Source: Vallitalea maricola (GTDB lineage: Bacteria > Bacillota > Clostridia > Lachnospirales > Vallitaleaceae). From it: a stretch of DNA of 48,420 nt. Below the pieces are notes generated by a model, which was given only the letters and a program-made list of their open reading frames with translations, ran no database searches and had not been told where the DNA came from. How positions within the stretch are numbered: the first letter of the stretch is position 1; each line of letters starts with the position of its first letter. Both the position numbers and the translations under genes were made by a program. Shown piece by piece: positions 1 to 8,180 of this stretch. Where the stretch lies: assembly GCF_036985595.1 (NCBI RefSeq), contig NZ_BTPU01000046.1, positions 1 to 48,420 of the forward strand, in the 5' to 3' direction.

Positions 1-1
1 T

Positions 2-304
2 GCAATATTTGAATCCTATTTTACACCTTGTGTTGAAATAGGATGGAGATTAGATAATAAGTATTGGAATAAGGGATATGCAACTGAAGGTGCTAAAGCA
101 TGTTTAAAGTATGGATTCAATATTATAGGATTGAATGATATATATTCTTTTACATCACAATTAAACGAGCCATCTATTAATGTAATGAAAAAAATAGGTT
201 TAATAGAACAAGGTACATTTAATCATCCAAAAGTAGAGAAGGATAATCATTTGAGGACACATGTTTTATATAAGATTGATAAAGCTAGATATGATAAATC
301 ATAA
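2..304 (+). CDS. GNAT acetyltransferase, RimJ/RimL type (3' part only)
   Basis: An open frame runs in from the left edge and stops at TAA 302-304, giving the last 100 residues of a protein whose start lies outside the window. The translation contains EIGWRLDNKYWNKGYATEG, the acetyl-CoA binding and acceptor region of RimJ/RimL-type GNAT N-acetyltransferases, followed by SQLNEPSINVMKKIGL, the usual end of that fold. Members of this family transfer an acetyl group from acetyl-CoA to amines of proteins or small molecules; the substrate cannot be read from this fragment. It is probably intact upstream. It is followed by a relic of another gene rather than by an operon partner. Confidence 0.85.
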   Translation, partial: AIFESYFTPCVEIGWRLDNKYWNKGYATEGAKACLKYGFNIIGLNDIYSFTSQLNEPSINVMKKIGLIEQGTFNHPKVEKDNHLRTHVLYKIDKARYDKS

Positions 305-316
305 TTTTATGAATAA

Positions 317-427
317 GAAAAAACATATGTCAGAAAAGAAGAGATTATTTTGGAAAAGATATTTGGACAAGAATATTTGATCTATAAATTAAAGGTATAT
401 CGTTGTATTCCATGGTTTCCCGAATAG
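317..427 (+). pseudogene. C-terminal relic of an isoprenylcysteine carboxyl methyltransferase-like protein
   Basis: Between two stops, this frame encodes about 36 residues including RKEEIILEKIFGQEYLIYKL and then VYRCIPWFPE. The pattern E-E-x-x-L-x-x-x-F-G-x-E-Y-x-x-Y-x-x-x-V-x-R-x-I-P is the conserved C-terminus of the ICMT/phospholipid methyltransferase membrane family. No start codon, ribosome site or transmembrane segments precede it, so it looks like the tail of a lost gene. The assignment is by recognition of the short motif only. Confidence 0.55.
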
Positions 428-502
428 AATTTTGTTTATCTTAAGAAGAATGGAAGAATAATGTAGGTGTGAAAAAAAGTTGAAAGTATAAAAAATAAAA
501 TA

Positions 503-511
503 TGATATAAT
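503..511 (+). promoter_or_regulatory. Extended -10 promoter candidate
   Basis: TG at 503-504 followed by one base and a perfect TATAAT (506-511) forms an extended -10 element 45 bases upstream of the membrane protein gene at 556. A TTGAAA at 480-485 is present, but its 20-base spacing is too long for a good -35, so the extended -10 probably carries recognition. Confidence 0.5.
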
Positions 512-555
512 GGTACTTAGTAGTTTAATAGAATTCTTAATAGGGAGGATAATTT

Positions 556-1080
556 ATGGGATTCAATAAGTTGTTTTGGGGTTTTATTTTTTTATTTGAT
601 TTTAGAATAGGTGGAATAGATATCCTGCCAGATGTTATAGGATACATTCTATTTTATCAGGGATTATCAATATTAGAAGAAAAGAATGAGTGTTTTGGTA
701 AAGCAAAAAAATTCGCATTTCCTATGATATTCTTAGCGATTTTTGATATTTATCAACCACAAATTAATGAAATAGGTGGTAATCCATTAGGTGTAGTAGG
801 AATTTTAGTGGGTATAACTTCTTTGATTCTTGGCATAATGATGGTTTACAATATCTGTAATGGAATAGCAAACGAGGCTAGACTTACCAATAATCATCAA
901 TTAGAATCACAAGCTAATAATAGATGGCATTTATACTTAATAAATAACATTATTATCATTGTAGGTATCATGATACCAATGCTAATTGGAGTGTTTTTCA
1001 TTGTAGTAATAATATTCTCTTTAGTGACATATGTACTGATGTTAGGGTTAATGAAAACAGCATCACATACATTGGAGTAA
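556..1080 (+). CDS. Polytopic membrane protein of unknown function
   Basis: A 174-residue hydrophobic protein with an AGGGAGGAT ribosome site just upstream. It begins with a conserved-looking amphipathic stretch, FDFRIGGIDILPDVIGYILF, seen at the N-terminus of a widespread but uncharacterised Firmicutes membrane family. Predicted membrane segments lie at about residues 5-20, 25-40, 55-65, 78-100 and 125-165. There are no catalytic motifs and no recognisable transporter signature. An extended -10 promoter candidate lies at 503-511. Function is unknown; the gene appears to be a single-gene unit. Confidence 0.8.
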   Translation: MGFNKLFWGFIFLFDFRIGGIDILPDVIGYILFYQGLSILEEKNECFGKAKKFAFPMIFLAIFDIYQPQINEIGGNPLGVVGILVGITSLILGIMMVYNICNGIANEARLTNNHQLESQANNRWHLYLINNIIIIVGIMIPMLIGVFFIVVIIFSLVTYVLMLGLMKTASHTLE

Positions 1081-1152
1081 ATTAAATACCATTTTTGTGA
1101 TTATTTAGAGGTCTTTATCTATTTAAAATGTACTTAAAAAGGGGAAATATAT

Positions 1153-1734
1153 ATGAGTAAAGAATTATCAGATATGACTTTGGAAGAATTATGGAAGCTA
1201 TTTCCAATAATATTAAAAGAACATAATACCGATTACCTAAATTGGTACAATGATGAAAAACAACAACTGTTAGAAATTATTGATAAGGGAGATATTAAGC
1301 GAATTAATCATATTGGAAGTAGTAGCGTCAAAGGATTAATTTCTAAACCAATAGTAGATATTTTGTTAGAAATAAATAATGAAATAAATATAGATCAATT
1401 AATAAGTAAGTTAATAAATAATGGATGGACTATAATGTCATCTGAAAAAAGTCCTATTTTAAATATGTCATTTAATAAAGGATATACAATAAAAGGCTTT
1501 GCAGAAAAAGTATTTCATTTACATGTCCGATATTATGATAACTGGAATGAACTATATTTTAGAGATTATCTCAGAGAACATGAAGAAGTTGCTGATGAAT
1601 ATGGTCGGTTAAAATTAAGTTTGCTAGACAAGTATAAGAATAATAGAGATGGTTATACTAATGCGAAAACTGATTTCATCTTAAAATATACAGAAAAGGC
1701 AAAAGAAGAGTTTGGTGACAAGTATAAACCGTAA
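1153..1734 (+). CDS. GrpB/UPF0157-family nucleotidyltransferase-fold protein
   Basis: A 193-residue protein with AAAGGGG before the start. Residues 53-70 read HIGSSSVKGLISKPIVDI, the hallmark of the GrpB/UPF0157 family, which has a nucleotidyltransferase-like fold (H-I-G-S-T-S-V-x-G-L-x-x-K-P-I-x-D). Further family features are the FHLHVRYY strand near residue 120 and FRDYLREH near residue 135. The family is common as single genes in Bacillus and Clostridia, and its substrate is not established. Length is normal for the family. No operon partner is evident. Confidence 0.85.
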   Translation: MSKELSDMTLEELWKLFPIILKEHNTDYLNWYNDEKQQLLEIIDKGDIKRINHIGSSSVKGLISKPIVDILLEINNEINIDQLISKLINNGWTIMSSEKSPILNMSFNKGYTIKGFAEKVFHLHVRYYDNWNELYFRDYLREHEEVADEYGRLKLSLLDKYKNNRDGYTNAKTDFILKYTEKAKEEFGDKYKP

Positions 1735-1901
1735 TATATATCAATTTAAGAAATTTGGATTTGTATTTTTATCATATACATGAGGTGGGGGTTACTTTAT
1801 AGTTATGAATTAGATTAGTTAAGAAACTAATCGGGAAAGTAAGGTGAGGAAGAGATATTAAGAGATGAGTAAGAAAATTAGATACAAGTTCAAGGAGGCA
1901 A

Positions 1902-2897
1902 ATGATGATTAACCGAATTAAAGAAGGAGATGCTATTGGCATTTTTTCACCCTCTAAACCAATTACAAGTACTTGTAATAAGAGATACTCTAGAGCAAAA
2001 AGTTTTTTAGAAAGTAAGGGCTTTAGAATTATTGAAGGTAAATTAACAGGGAAAAATGATTTTTATAGGTCAGGTAGTATAATAGAAAGAGCAGAAGAGT
2101 TGAATGAATTAATAAGAAATCCAGAAGTACGATGCATTATGTCTACTATTGGGGGAATGAATTCAAATTCAATAATACCATATATTGATTACGATGCATT
2201 TAGAAAAGACCCCAAAATTATAATTGGATATTCGGACGTCACAGCTATCTTATTTGCAATATACGCTATAACTGGAATTACAACTTTTTATGGTCCTGCA
2301 TTAGTAGCTTCTTTTGGAGAGTTAGAACCATATAACGAATTAACATATAATTATTTTACTGAGGTATTAGTACATAAAAATAGTAATCATCATAAATATA
2401 AGATGCCAGAAGTATGGACAGAAGAATTTATTGATTGGGAATCACAAGAAAAATCTAAGAATATGATTAAGAACAAATGGATAACAAGAAAAAAAGGAGA
2501 AGCAGAGGGTAGATTAATTGTTGGTAACTTAAATACAATGACTGGAATATGGGGAAGTCAATACATGCCTAAAATTCTTGAAGGAGATATATTATTTATT
2601 GAAGATTCATTAAAAGATGCAGCTACAGTAGAACGATTATTTTCATTGTTAAAGGTTAATGATGTTTTTGAACGTATCAGTGGTCTGATTCTGGGTAAGC
2701 ATGAAAAATTTAATGATAGAAATACAGGAAGAAAGCCATATGAAATACTTGAAGAAGTATTAGGAGAAAATAATATTCCTTTCTTAGCAGAGGTTGATTG
2801 TTGTCACACACATCCAATGTTTACTATGCCCATTGGCAAGAAAATTAAGTTGAATGCAACTGAAAAAACAATAGAATTAATAGAAGAGATATTTTAA
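1902..2897 (+). CDS. S66-family peptidase, MccF-like LD-carboxypeptidase homologue
   Basis: A 331-residue cytoplasmic serine peptidase of family S66. The nucleophile is Ser111 in IIGYSDVTA, Glu234 in ILFIEDS and His304 in CCHTHPMFTMPIG complete the expected Ser-Glu-His triad, and GEAEGRLIVGNLNTM is the family's central glycine-rich motif. S66 members include cytoplasmic LD-carboxypeptidase, which trims recycled muropeptides, and MccF, which cleaves processed microcin C and gives self-immunity. The length and the insert near residues 155-200 look more like MccF than LdcA. AAGGAGG precedes two consecutive ATGs (1902 and 1905); the second has the better spacing. It may detoxify a nucleotidyl-peptide antibiotic, which is inference. 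Confidence 0.85.
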   Translation: MMINRIKEGDAIGIFSPSKPITSTCNKRYSRAKSFLESKGFRIIEGKLTGKNDFYRSGSIIERAEELNELIRNPEVRCIMSTIGGMNSNSIIPYIDYDAFRKDPKIIIGYSDVTAILFAIYAITGITTFYGPALVASFGELEPYNELTYNYFTEVLVHKNSNHHKYKMPEVWTEEFIDWESQEKSKNMIKNKWITRKKGEAEGRLIVGNLNTMTGIWGSQYMPKILEGDILFIEDSLKDAATVERLFSLLKVNDVFERISGLILGKHEKFNDRNTGRKPYEILEEVLGENNIPFLAEVDCCHTHPMFTMPIGKKIKLNATEKTIELIEEIF

Positions 2898-2937
2898 GCT
2901 AGTAAACGTAAATAATTTGACAAGGAGAATCAATAAA

Positions 2938-3423
2938 ATGAAATTTTTAAATACATTAATAGTTGTTTCAAATATGCAAAAGTCAAAACAATTTTACTAT
3001 GAAGTACTTGGTTTAGAAGTGGTTGTGGATATGGGTACTAATGTTACTTTAACAGGTGGTATAGCATTACAAACGAAAGATACTTGGGCAAAATTTATTC
3101 GCAAACGGGATAGAGAAATTGTTTTTGGTGGAAATGTAGCTGAGTTATATTTTGAAGAAGATGATTTTGATTGTTTTATTCAAAGGTTGAATGACATTGA
3201 AAATATGAATTATGTACATAATGTGATAGAACATTCTTGGGGACAACGTGTTATTCGTTTCTATGATCCTGACCAACATATTATCGAAGTTGGGGAAAAT
3301 ATGACGATGGTGGTAAAACGATTCATAGATAGTGGTTTATCAATTGAAGATACTGCTATTAGGATGGATGTGCCAGTTGAATATGTTAAATCTTGCTTAG
3401 AGTCTCTTAAAGATAGAAATTAG
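2938..3423 (+). CDS. VOC-superfamily (glyoxalase/bleomycin-resistance fold) protein
   Basis: The ATG at 2938 is preceded by AAGGAGA at 2921-2927 with normal spacing, so I prefer it to an upstream TTG. The 161-residue product starts MKFLNTLIVVSNMQKSKQFY and contains YEVLGLEVVVDMG, then FYDPDQHIIEVGE, the two beta-alpha-beta-beta-beta units of the vicinal oxygen chelate fold. Candidate metal ligands are the His and Glu of HIIEVGE. VOC proteins range from glyoxalases and dioxygenases to antibiotic-binding proteins, so no substrate is assigned. A C-terminal extension (about residues 125-161, with SIEDTAIRMDVP) resembles a small helix-turn-helix and is not part of the core fold. The gene lies 40 bases after the S66 peptidase and may be cotranscribed with it. 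Confidence 0.8.
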   Translation: MKFLNTLIVVSNMQKSKQFYYEVLGLEVVVDMGTNVTLTGGIALQTKDTWAKFIRKRDREIVFGGNVAELYFEEDDFDCFIQRLNDIENMNYVHNVIEHSWGQRVIRFYDPDQHIIEVGENMTMVVKRFIDSGLSIEDTAIRMDVPVEYVKSCLESLKDRN

Positions 3424-3434
3424 CAGGAGGATTT

Positions 3435-3640
3435 ATGAGTATATTTAATTTTATTAAGCATAAAGAACAAAATATAATTATGATTATGATTTTTATGATT
3501 CTAAATTCCAGTCATACATAGAAGATATAAGGAAAAAAATAATTGAAAAGTTTATAGTATCTTATTGATTTTGTATTAGATTTATATTACGATTATTTAA
3601 ATGATAATAAATGGTGTGTATTACCATTAATTTATTAAGG
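3435..3640 (+). pseudogene. Small gene broken by two apparent frameshifts
   Basis: A ribosome site (GGAGGAT) precedes ATG 3435, which opens MSIFNFIKHKEQNI. In the next frame the reading continues NYDYDFYDSKFQSYIEDIRK and stops at TGA near 3568. A third frame continues IDFVLDLYYDYLNDNKWCVL to a stop near 3637. The three segments are composition-matched, consecutive and all charged and coding-like, which suggests one small protein of about 65-70 residues disrupted by two indels. I do not recognise the family. Alternatively only the first 28-codon frame (3435-3521) is translated. Confidence 0.45.
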
Positions 3641-3649
3641 AGGATAAAA

Positions 3650-3814
3650 ATGAAGAAAAGAGAAATTTTTATGTTATCTGTGTTAACATTTTTTATGGGT
3701 ATGGTATTAGGATTCATAATTTCACCAGCGAAAAACGGTTTTGGAAATAATACTTGGAATACAATAAATAATAATTATGATAAAAAGCATATAGAAGCTG
3801 AGGAATCTGAGTGA
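3650..3814 (+). CDS. Small single-pass membrane protein
   Basis: The likely start is ATG 3650, preceded by AAGGAGGAT; an upstream GTG-type frame extension lacks a site. The 54-residue product has a short basic N-terminus (MKKREIF), one transmembrane helix at about residues 7-26 (MLSVLTFFMGMVLGFIISP) and a polar, asparagine-rich tail with an acidic end. No lipobox is present. Function is unknown. It lies directly after the broken small gene and overlaps its last codons, so both may once have been one transcription unit. Confidence 0.55.
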   Translation: MKKREIFMLSVLTFFMGMVLGFIISPAKNGFGNNTWNTINNNYDKKHIEAEESE

Positions 3815-3947
3815 TTTCATAGCTAAATAATGATTTAATTAACTTTCTGGTTTTAAAAAGCTCATTATTCATGTAATAGAGTAAAATTACTTCTATATCA
3901 TTTAAGAATATTAAGGTATTTTCTAAACATATAATATTGTAATTAAT

Positions 3948-4958
3948 ATGTATTGTGAGATGGAGTGTATTAATAAGACATATATTGTAACAATTATAAA
4001 GGTATTTATTACAGGTGTAGTTATTTTAGCTATATTAGGTATTGTTACTATTTTTATTAATATCAATAAAAATAATGGAATCAAGGAAGCAACTACATAT
4101 GAATTTCCTTTACAAAGAGATGTAATTGAGCAAGTAATTGAGGAAAAACAATTAACTTGGTGGATAGAAGATGAACAATCTTTTATAGAAGATCAGTCTA
4201 TTTTCTCGTGTAGAAATAATGAGGATGTCTTTTGTAGCCTGAATACTTATTGCGGAGATAAAGGTAGATTTATTATATTACAATTCCATTTCCCACAAGA
4301 TTATACTTCTGAGCAAATACAGCAGTTTAACCAAAAGGAATGGTTGAATATATTAGAAGTCGCATGTAAGTTTTACTGTAACAGTATAGATACGAATAAA
4401 GTCTATAAAGAGTTTTTATCGTATTTAGAGAGAAGAGACAGTGTAAAACATGAGTATGGATACTTTGCAAAACGTATAGACGATACTCATTTTAGAGTAA
4501 ATTTATCTTCATTTAGAAATGATAGTAGCCATTATCAATTAAGTGCTTTAAGAATTATGAACAATAAGGCATATGAAAATATTGTAGCTTCAAGGGTAGA
4601 TGGGTGGAAAAGTTACTCAGTAAGCAAAGGGATAAAAATAATAGATGATATTAACGTTTTGGATATTAGAGAAATTAAACCAGAAGAACAATTAGTGAGA
4701 TTAATTGTCAAAGGTCATTTAAAGGATATAAAAAGATTAAAAAAAATACCTAAAAATCTCCAAGAAGCACTAACATATCACCCTCATAAGGATGATTATT
4801 TTACTGCTAAGTTAACAGATGATACAGGTAGTATTGATGTGTTTTTAATTAAAACATCACTTAACTCAAGTGAATTGGGACAAAATAGAAATCACTATAT
4901 AGATTATTATCCAAAGGATAAATTAATTATTATTAATTTTAGTACGTTAAATAAATAA
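3948..4958 (+). CDS. Membrane-anchored protein of unknown function
   Basis: A 336-residue protein with a single transmembrane segment at about residues 14-36 (IIKVFITGVVILAILGIVTI) and an otherwise soluble, probably extracytoplasmic domain. The start is uncertain: ATG 3948 and ATG 3960 both lack a strong ribosome site. The body holds two regions: residues 50-220, with paired aromatic strands, and a distinct C-terminal section from about 235 that reads like a small beta domain (LVRLIVKGHLKDIKRLKK, then AKLTDDTGSIDVFLI), similar in style to an OB or bacterial Ig-like fold. I do not recognise the family. No neighbour suggests a role. Confidence 0.65.
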   Translation: MYCEMECINKTYIVTIIKVFITGVVILAILGIVTIFININKNNGIKEATTYEFPLQRDVIEQVIEEKQLTWWIEDEQSFIEDQSIFSCRNNEDVFCSLNTYCGDKGRFIILQFHFPQDYTSEQIQQFNQKEWLNILEVACKFYCNSIDTNKVYKEFLSYLERRDSVKHEYGYFAKRIDDTHFRVNLSSFRNDSSHYQLSALRIMNNKAYENIVASRVDGWKSYSVSKGIKIIDDINVLDIREIKPEEQLVRLIVKGHLKDIKRLKKIPKNLQEALTYHPHKDDYFTAKLTDDTGSIDVFLIKTSLNSSELGQNRNHYIDYYPKDKLIIINFSTLNK

Positions 4959-5051
4959 AATGCTATTTGACAATATAAGGTGCAAGTGAAGATAACTAAC
5001 TTAAGATTTATAATAATAGTATATAAGTTGCAATATATAGAGGATGATACT

Positions 5052-5360
5052 ATGTTAAATAAACATAAAATAAATATAAAGAAAGTTATATTGGTATTAA
5101 TAATTATCCTAATACCTGTTTTTACATATAGTATTGATTCAAAATTAGTATTGCAAGATAAGAAACCAATCTTTGTTGTAAAAACAGGAATGTATAAAGA
5201 TGGAGGAACAACAGAATATTGGGGATTAGGATATCAAGTTATAAAGTGGAACATGCTAACTATAGATGGTTATAAATTTGGCTATGAAATATTTCATGTA
5301 CCAAATTTTAGAGATGTAAATGATGGACCTGTCAAAAAACTCAAGCTCATAAAAGATTAG
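5052..5360 (+). CDS. Small exported or membrane-anchored protein
   Basis: ATG 5052 follows a weak GAGG site and is a better start than the earlier in-frame ATG-like codons, which would add a non-coding-looking leader. The 102-residue product has basic residues and then a hydrophobic segment (residues 11-27, VILVLIIILIPVFTYSI), followed by a soluble domain of about 70 residues containing KTGMYKDGGTTEYWGLGYQV. That glycine/tyrosine-rich stretch with GYxVIKWN is common in small secreted Bacillus and Clostridium proteins of unknown role. No lipobox is present. Function is unknown. Confidence 0.6.
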   Translation: MLNKHKINIKKVILVLIIILIPVFTYSIDSKLVLQDKKPIFVVKTGMYKDGGTTEYWGLGYQVIKWNMLTIDGYKFGYEIFHVPNFRDVNDGPVKKLKLIKD

Positions 5361-5573
5361 TATTTAATTTATTTATAACAACAAGTATCAAAGGTGAAGG
5401 AAATTTTTAATGATAATATAAAATAGGATAAATTTGTACAAGTAGTATATGTAATAGTAAATCTAAATATATTAAAAAGCAGAACTTAAGACAAAAAAAA
5501 GATTATGTTGATTGCATAAGATTTTGATATAGTAATGATATAAACCATAGCTTTATAACATTGGAGGTGTATT

Positions 5574-6137
5574 ATGAGTAAGAAAAAACAACTTGTTGTT
5601 GGAATAGCGGGGGGATCAGGAAGTGGAAAATCTACGATATGTTCTTATTTTGAAAATGCTCTAGATGATTTAAATGTTAAGAGTATTCATATGGATGATT
5701 ATTATAAAACAAATAAACCAGATGTAATCTCTCCTTTCACAGGTGTTGTCTATGCAGATTTTAACCATCCTGATTCATTTGATTTTGATAGATTACTTAA
5801 TCAATATAGTATTATTGCAGAACAAGATGTGGATGTAATAATTATAGAAGGGCTAATGACACTTTATGAAGAAAGAATAAGAGAAATTCTTGACTTGAAA
5901 ATTTATATAGATTGTCAAGCGGATGAACGGATTATAAGAAGGATTAGTCGAAATTCATCGTGGGGAGAAAGTTTTGAAGAAATAACTTCAGTGTATTTAG
6001 ATGCAGTAAGATATAGACATAATGAATTTGTTGAGCCATCCCGTTGGTACGCGGATTTTATTTTAAATGGTTCTAATACATCACAAATTGGAAAAGATAT
6101 AATAATTAAATGGATAAGAGATCAAATAAATAATTGA
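5574..6137 (+). CDS. Uridine kinase-like P-loop nucleoside/sugar kinase
   Basis: A 187-residue protein with GGAGGTG before the start. The Walker A loop GGSGSGKST (residues 13-21) is followed by SIHMDDYYKTNKPD, the substrate-binding DDYY motif typical of uridine kinases and phosphoribulokinase-like enzymes. It then has FNHPDSFDFDRL (acceptor pocket), IIIEGLMTLYEERI (Walker B region) and RISRNSSWGE (lid arginines). It is slightly shorter than the usual Udk (about 210 residues) and diverges at the C-terminus, so it may phosphorylate a nucleoside other than uridine or another hydroxylated metabolite. It acts in the cytosol using ATP. There is no clear operon. Confidence 0.8.
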   Translation: MSKKKQLVVGIAGGSGSGKSTICSYFENALDDLNVKSIHMDDYYKTNKPDVISPFTGVVYADFNHPDSFDFDRLLNQYSIIAEQDVDVIIIEGLMTLYEERIREILDLKIYIDCQADERIIRRISRNSSWGESFEEITSVYLDAVRYRHNEFVEPSRWYADFILNGSNTSQIGKDIIIKWIRDQINN

Positions 6138-6197
6138 AATAATTATAATTATTATATGAAGAAGTATTATATATAGTATTATAAAAAGATTTAAGGA

Positions 6198-6560
6198 TTG
6201 AATAATTTATTCAAAAAACAAGATGCAGAGTATATTTATGACAATTACGAGTATAAAAAGTATACTTCTAGAGAATATATAACTGAAAGAATTCAAAAAG
6301 ATAGTTCTTTAGGGATAATTGAAGATGATAGGTTAGTTGGATGGATTATGATTCATGATGATGGTGCAATAGGAATGTTAAATGTACTCCTAGCTTATAG
6401 AAAGAAAGGATATGGATACGAACTAACGTTGGCTATTAAAGAAGTAAGACAACTACGTAAAAAACCTTTTTTGCATATAGAAGAAGATAATATAAAATCA
6501 ACAAAGTTAGCTTTGAAGCTGGATTTGGAAAAGATAGAAGAGTTCATTGGTTTAAATTAA
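6198..6560 (+). CDS. GNAT acetyltransferase C-terminal half, probably N-terminally truncated
   Basis: The frame is open only from TTG 6198, immediately after an in-frame TAA, and the AAGGA here abuts the TTG, so initiation is doubtful. The 120-residue product shows one GNAT core: LGIIEDDRLVGWIMIHDDG (beta strands 2-4), LLAYRKKGYGYELTLAI (acetyl-CoA loop, R-x-x-G-x-G variant) and EEDNIKSTKLALKLDLEK (FR47-type end). Related FR47-like acetyltransferases are usually 200 residues or more, so the N-terminal half seems missing. It is either a remnant or a minimal GNAT. Confidence 0.55.
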   Translation: MNNLFKKQDAEYIYDNYEYKKYTSREYITERIQKDSSLGIIEDDRLVGWIMIHDDGAIGMLNVLLAYRKKGYGYELTLAIKEVRQLRKKPFLHIEEDNIKSTKLALKLDLEKIEEFIGLN

Positions 6561-6619
6561 GATAATTATTTATATAAATAACATATTCAAACATTGTTAT
6601 TTGAGGGAGAAGGAGTATA

Positions 6620-7225
6620 ATGATTAATAAATTTAAAATGATTTGTATCTTAGGAATTATAGCTTTAGTTATAATGGGATGTTCAAAAATAGCTGGAATA
6701 GAAAAAGGTACTGTTAAGGTAACCAGTAGTGATCTATTTGAAGGTGAGTCCAAGAAATTGAAACCACATATGGGACTAATTTCTGGTTGTGTCAAAGTAA
6801 AATATAAAGGTGATAAAAAATTCATTAGCTGTAAATATGAGATATGGGAAAATGGAGAAATATCGGAAACAAGTGGTTTGTTTTCAAAAAGCATAGATGG
6901 AGAATTTGATGGTGAAGTTAGTATATCTCTAAAAGAATTGATTAATAATGAATTAGAGATATCAGAAGACATGATAATGACAACAGCTATAGGGAATGAA
7001 TCAGGATATAATAGTAATAGAAGATATATAAAAAGATTTGATAAAGAATATGGTTATTCACCATATGACTTAACTGAAGAAATCATTGAAACAGATGAAG
7101 CTGAAATAGATGTTTGGGGGTTAATGGCAGAGGATGATAATATATATAGCCCAAAATCCAGTATCCAAGCAACAGCAAAAGAAATGGATTGGGCAATAGT
7201 ATTAAAAATATATTTTGAAGACTAA
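6620..7225 (+). CDS. Lipoprotein of unknown function
   Basis: A 201-residue protein with a good GGGAGAAGGAG site. The N-terminus is a lipoprotein signal: basic MINKFK, a hydrophobic run, then the lipobox VIMGC with Cys21 as the lipidation site. The mature part is acidic and beta-rich, with alternating charged and hydrophobic strands (CVKVKYKGDKKFISCKYEIW), and resembles the small beta-sandwich lipoproteins common in Clostridia. No catalytic motif is evident. It ends 27 bases before the deacetylase gene and is probably cotranscribed with it, which would place both at the cell envelope. Confidence 0.75.
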   Translation: MINKFKMICILGIIALVIMGCSKIAGIEKGTVKVTSSDLFEGESKKLKPHMGLISGCVKVKYKGDKKFISCKYEIWENGEISETSGLFSKSIDGEFDGEVSISLKELINNELEISEDMIMTTAIGNESGYNSNRRYIKRFDKEYGYSPYDLTEEIIETDEAEIDVWGLMAEDDNIYSPKSSIQATAKEMDWAIVLKIYFED

Positions 7226-7252
7226 GGATGGGGTAGCTGGGAGGATAACATA

Positions 7253-7960
7253 ATGAAGAGACTTAAAATTATAATTGGAATATTATTATTGCTTATTATT
7301 GTATTATATGTAATTCTACAAGTTAGTAAATCTAGAACATTCCAGTTTTTTGGTGGTATAGTTAGAAATATTAATACAGAAGAAAAATTAGTAGCATTGA
7401 CTTTTGACGATGGTCCTACACATAATACAGATAAAATTATTGATATCTTAGATGAACTAGATGTAAAAGCAACTTTCTTTGTTACAGGTAAAGAATTAGA
7501 AGAAAATCTAGAACAAGGGAAAAAACTTGTGAATGCAGGACATGAATTAGGTAATCATTCTTATTCACATAGTAGAATGATTTTTAAATCTCCATCTTTT
7601 ATTAAAGATGAAATTGAAGAAACGAATAAGCTAATACGACAAGCAGGATATAAGGGAGAAATACATTTTAGACCTCCTTATTTTAAGAAGCTAATATTTC
7701 TACCTTACTATTTACATAAAAATGATATTAATACAATTTTATGTGATGTAGAGCCAGAGACTATTCTTGGTTTTTCAGCTAGTTCAGAGGAAATAAGTAA
7801 ATATGTGATAGAAAATTCAAAAGAAGGTTCTATAATATTATTACATATAATGTATGACAGTAGAACAGAAATTCTTGAATCTTTAGATGAGATAGTAAAT
7901 GGTTTAAGGAAAAAGGGATACGATTTTGCAACTATATCACAATTGTTAGATAAAAAGTAG
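7253..7960 (+). CDS. Polysaccharide deacetylase (NodB domain, CE4), membrane-anchored
   Basis: A 235-residue protein with an uncleaved N-terminal membrane anchor (residues 4-24) and an extracellular NodB catalytic domain. Motif 1 is LTFDDGPTHNTDKI with catalytic Asp52 and metal Asp53; motif 2 is GNHSYSH with metal ligands His102 and His106; motif 3 is FRPPYF near residue 143; and the final motif is GSIILLHIMYDS with His near residue 199. These are carbohydrate esterase family 4 features, so it should remove N- or O-acetyl groups from peptidoglycan or another envelope glycan using a divalent metal. It follows the lipoprotein at 6620 by 27 bases, with GGAGGATAA as ribosome site. Confidence 0.9.
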   Translation: MKRLKIIIGILLLLIIVLYVILQVSKSRTFQFFGGIVRNINTEEKLVALTFDDGPTHNTDKIIDILDELDVKATFFVTGKELEENLEQGKKLVNAGHELGNHSYSHSRMIFKSPSFIKDEIEETNKLIRQAGYKGEIHFRPPYFKKLIFLPYYLHKNDINTILCDVEPETILGFSASSEEISKYVIENSKEGSIILLHIMYDSRTEILESLDEIVNGLRKKGYDFATISQLLDKK

Positions 7961-8161
7961 TTCCAAAAAATTATCCTAGATACAAACTTGAATAATACAA
8001 TGGCACAACACGTATATGAAAAAATAGGTTTTAAACGAATAAAAGTTAATTATAATTCGTGGAAAAATCAACTTGGTGAAATTCAATCTTCTGTAGATTA
8101 TGAATTGTTGAAAGCTGATTATCTAAATGATATAAAATATAAAATTGATGAAGATAGATAA
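7961..8161 (+). pseudogene. C-terminal remnant of a GNAT acetyltransferase
   Basis: Directly after the deacetylase stop, an open frame with no start encodes KIILDTNLNNTMAQHVYEKI, then GFKRIKVNYNSWKNQLGEIQ and SSVDYELLK. This is the unmistakable end of a common clostridial GNAT family (LDTN-x-x-N-x-x-A-x-x-x-Y-E-K-x-G-F, then D-Q-L-G-x-x-Q-S-S-V-D-Y-x-L). The acetyl-CoA binding part is absent, so this is a relic of a gene whose 5' part was replaced or deleted. It overlaps no functional gene; the lipoprotein start lies 20 bases beyond its stop. Confidence 0.75.
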
Positions 8162-8180
8162 TTTAGAGGAGATAAACAAT

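Noticed and set aside
6544..6972. 142-codon minus-strand open frame opposite the lipoprotein at 6620
   Set aside because: The plus-strand gene has a ribosome site, a signal peptide and a lipobox, while the reverse frame has none of these.
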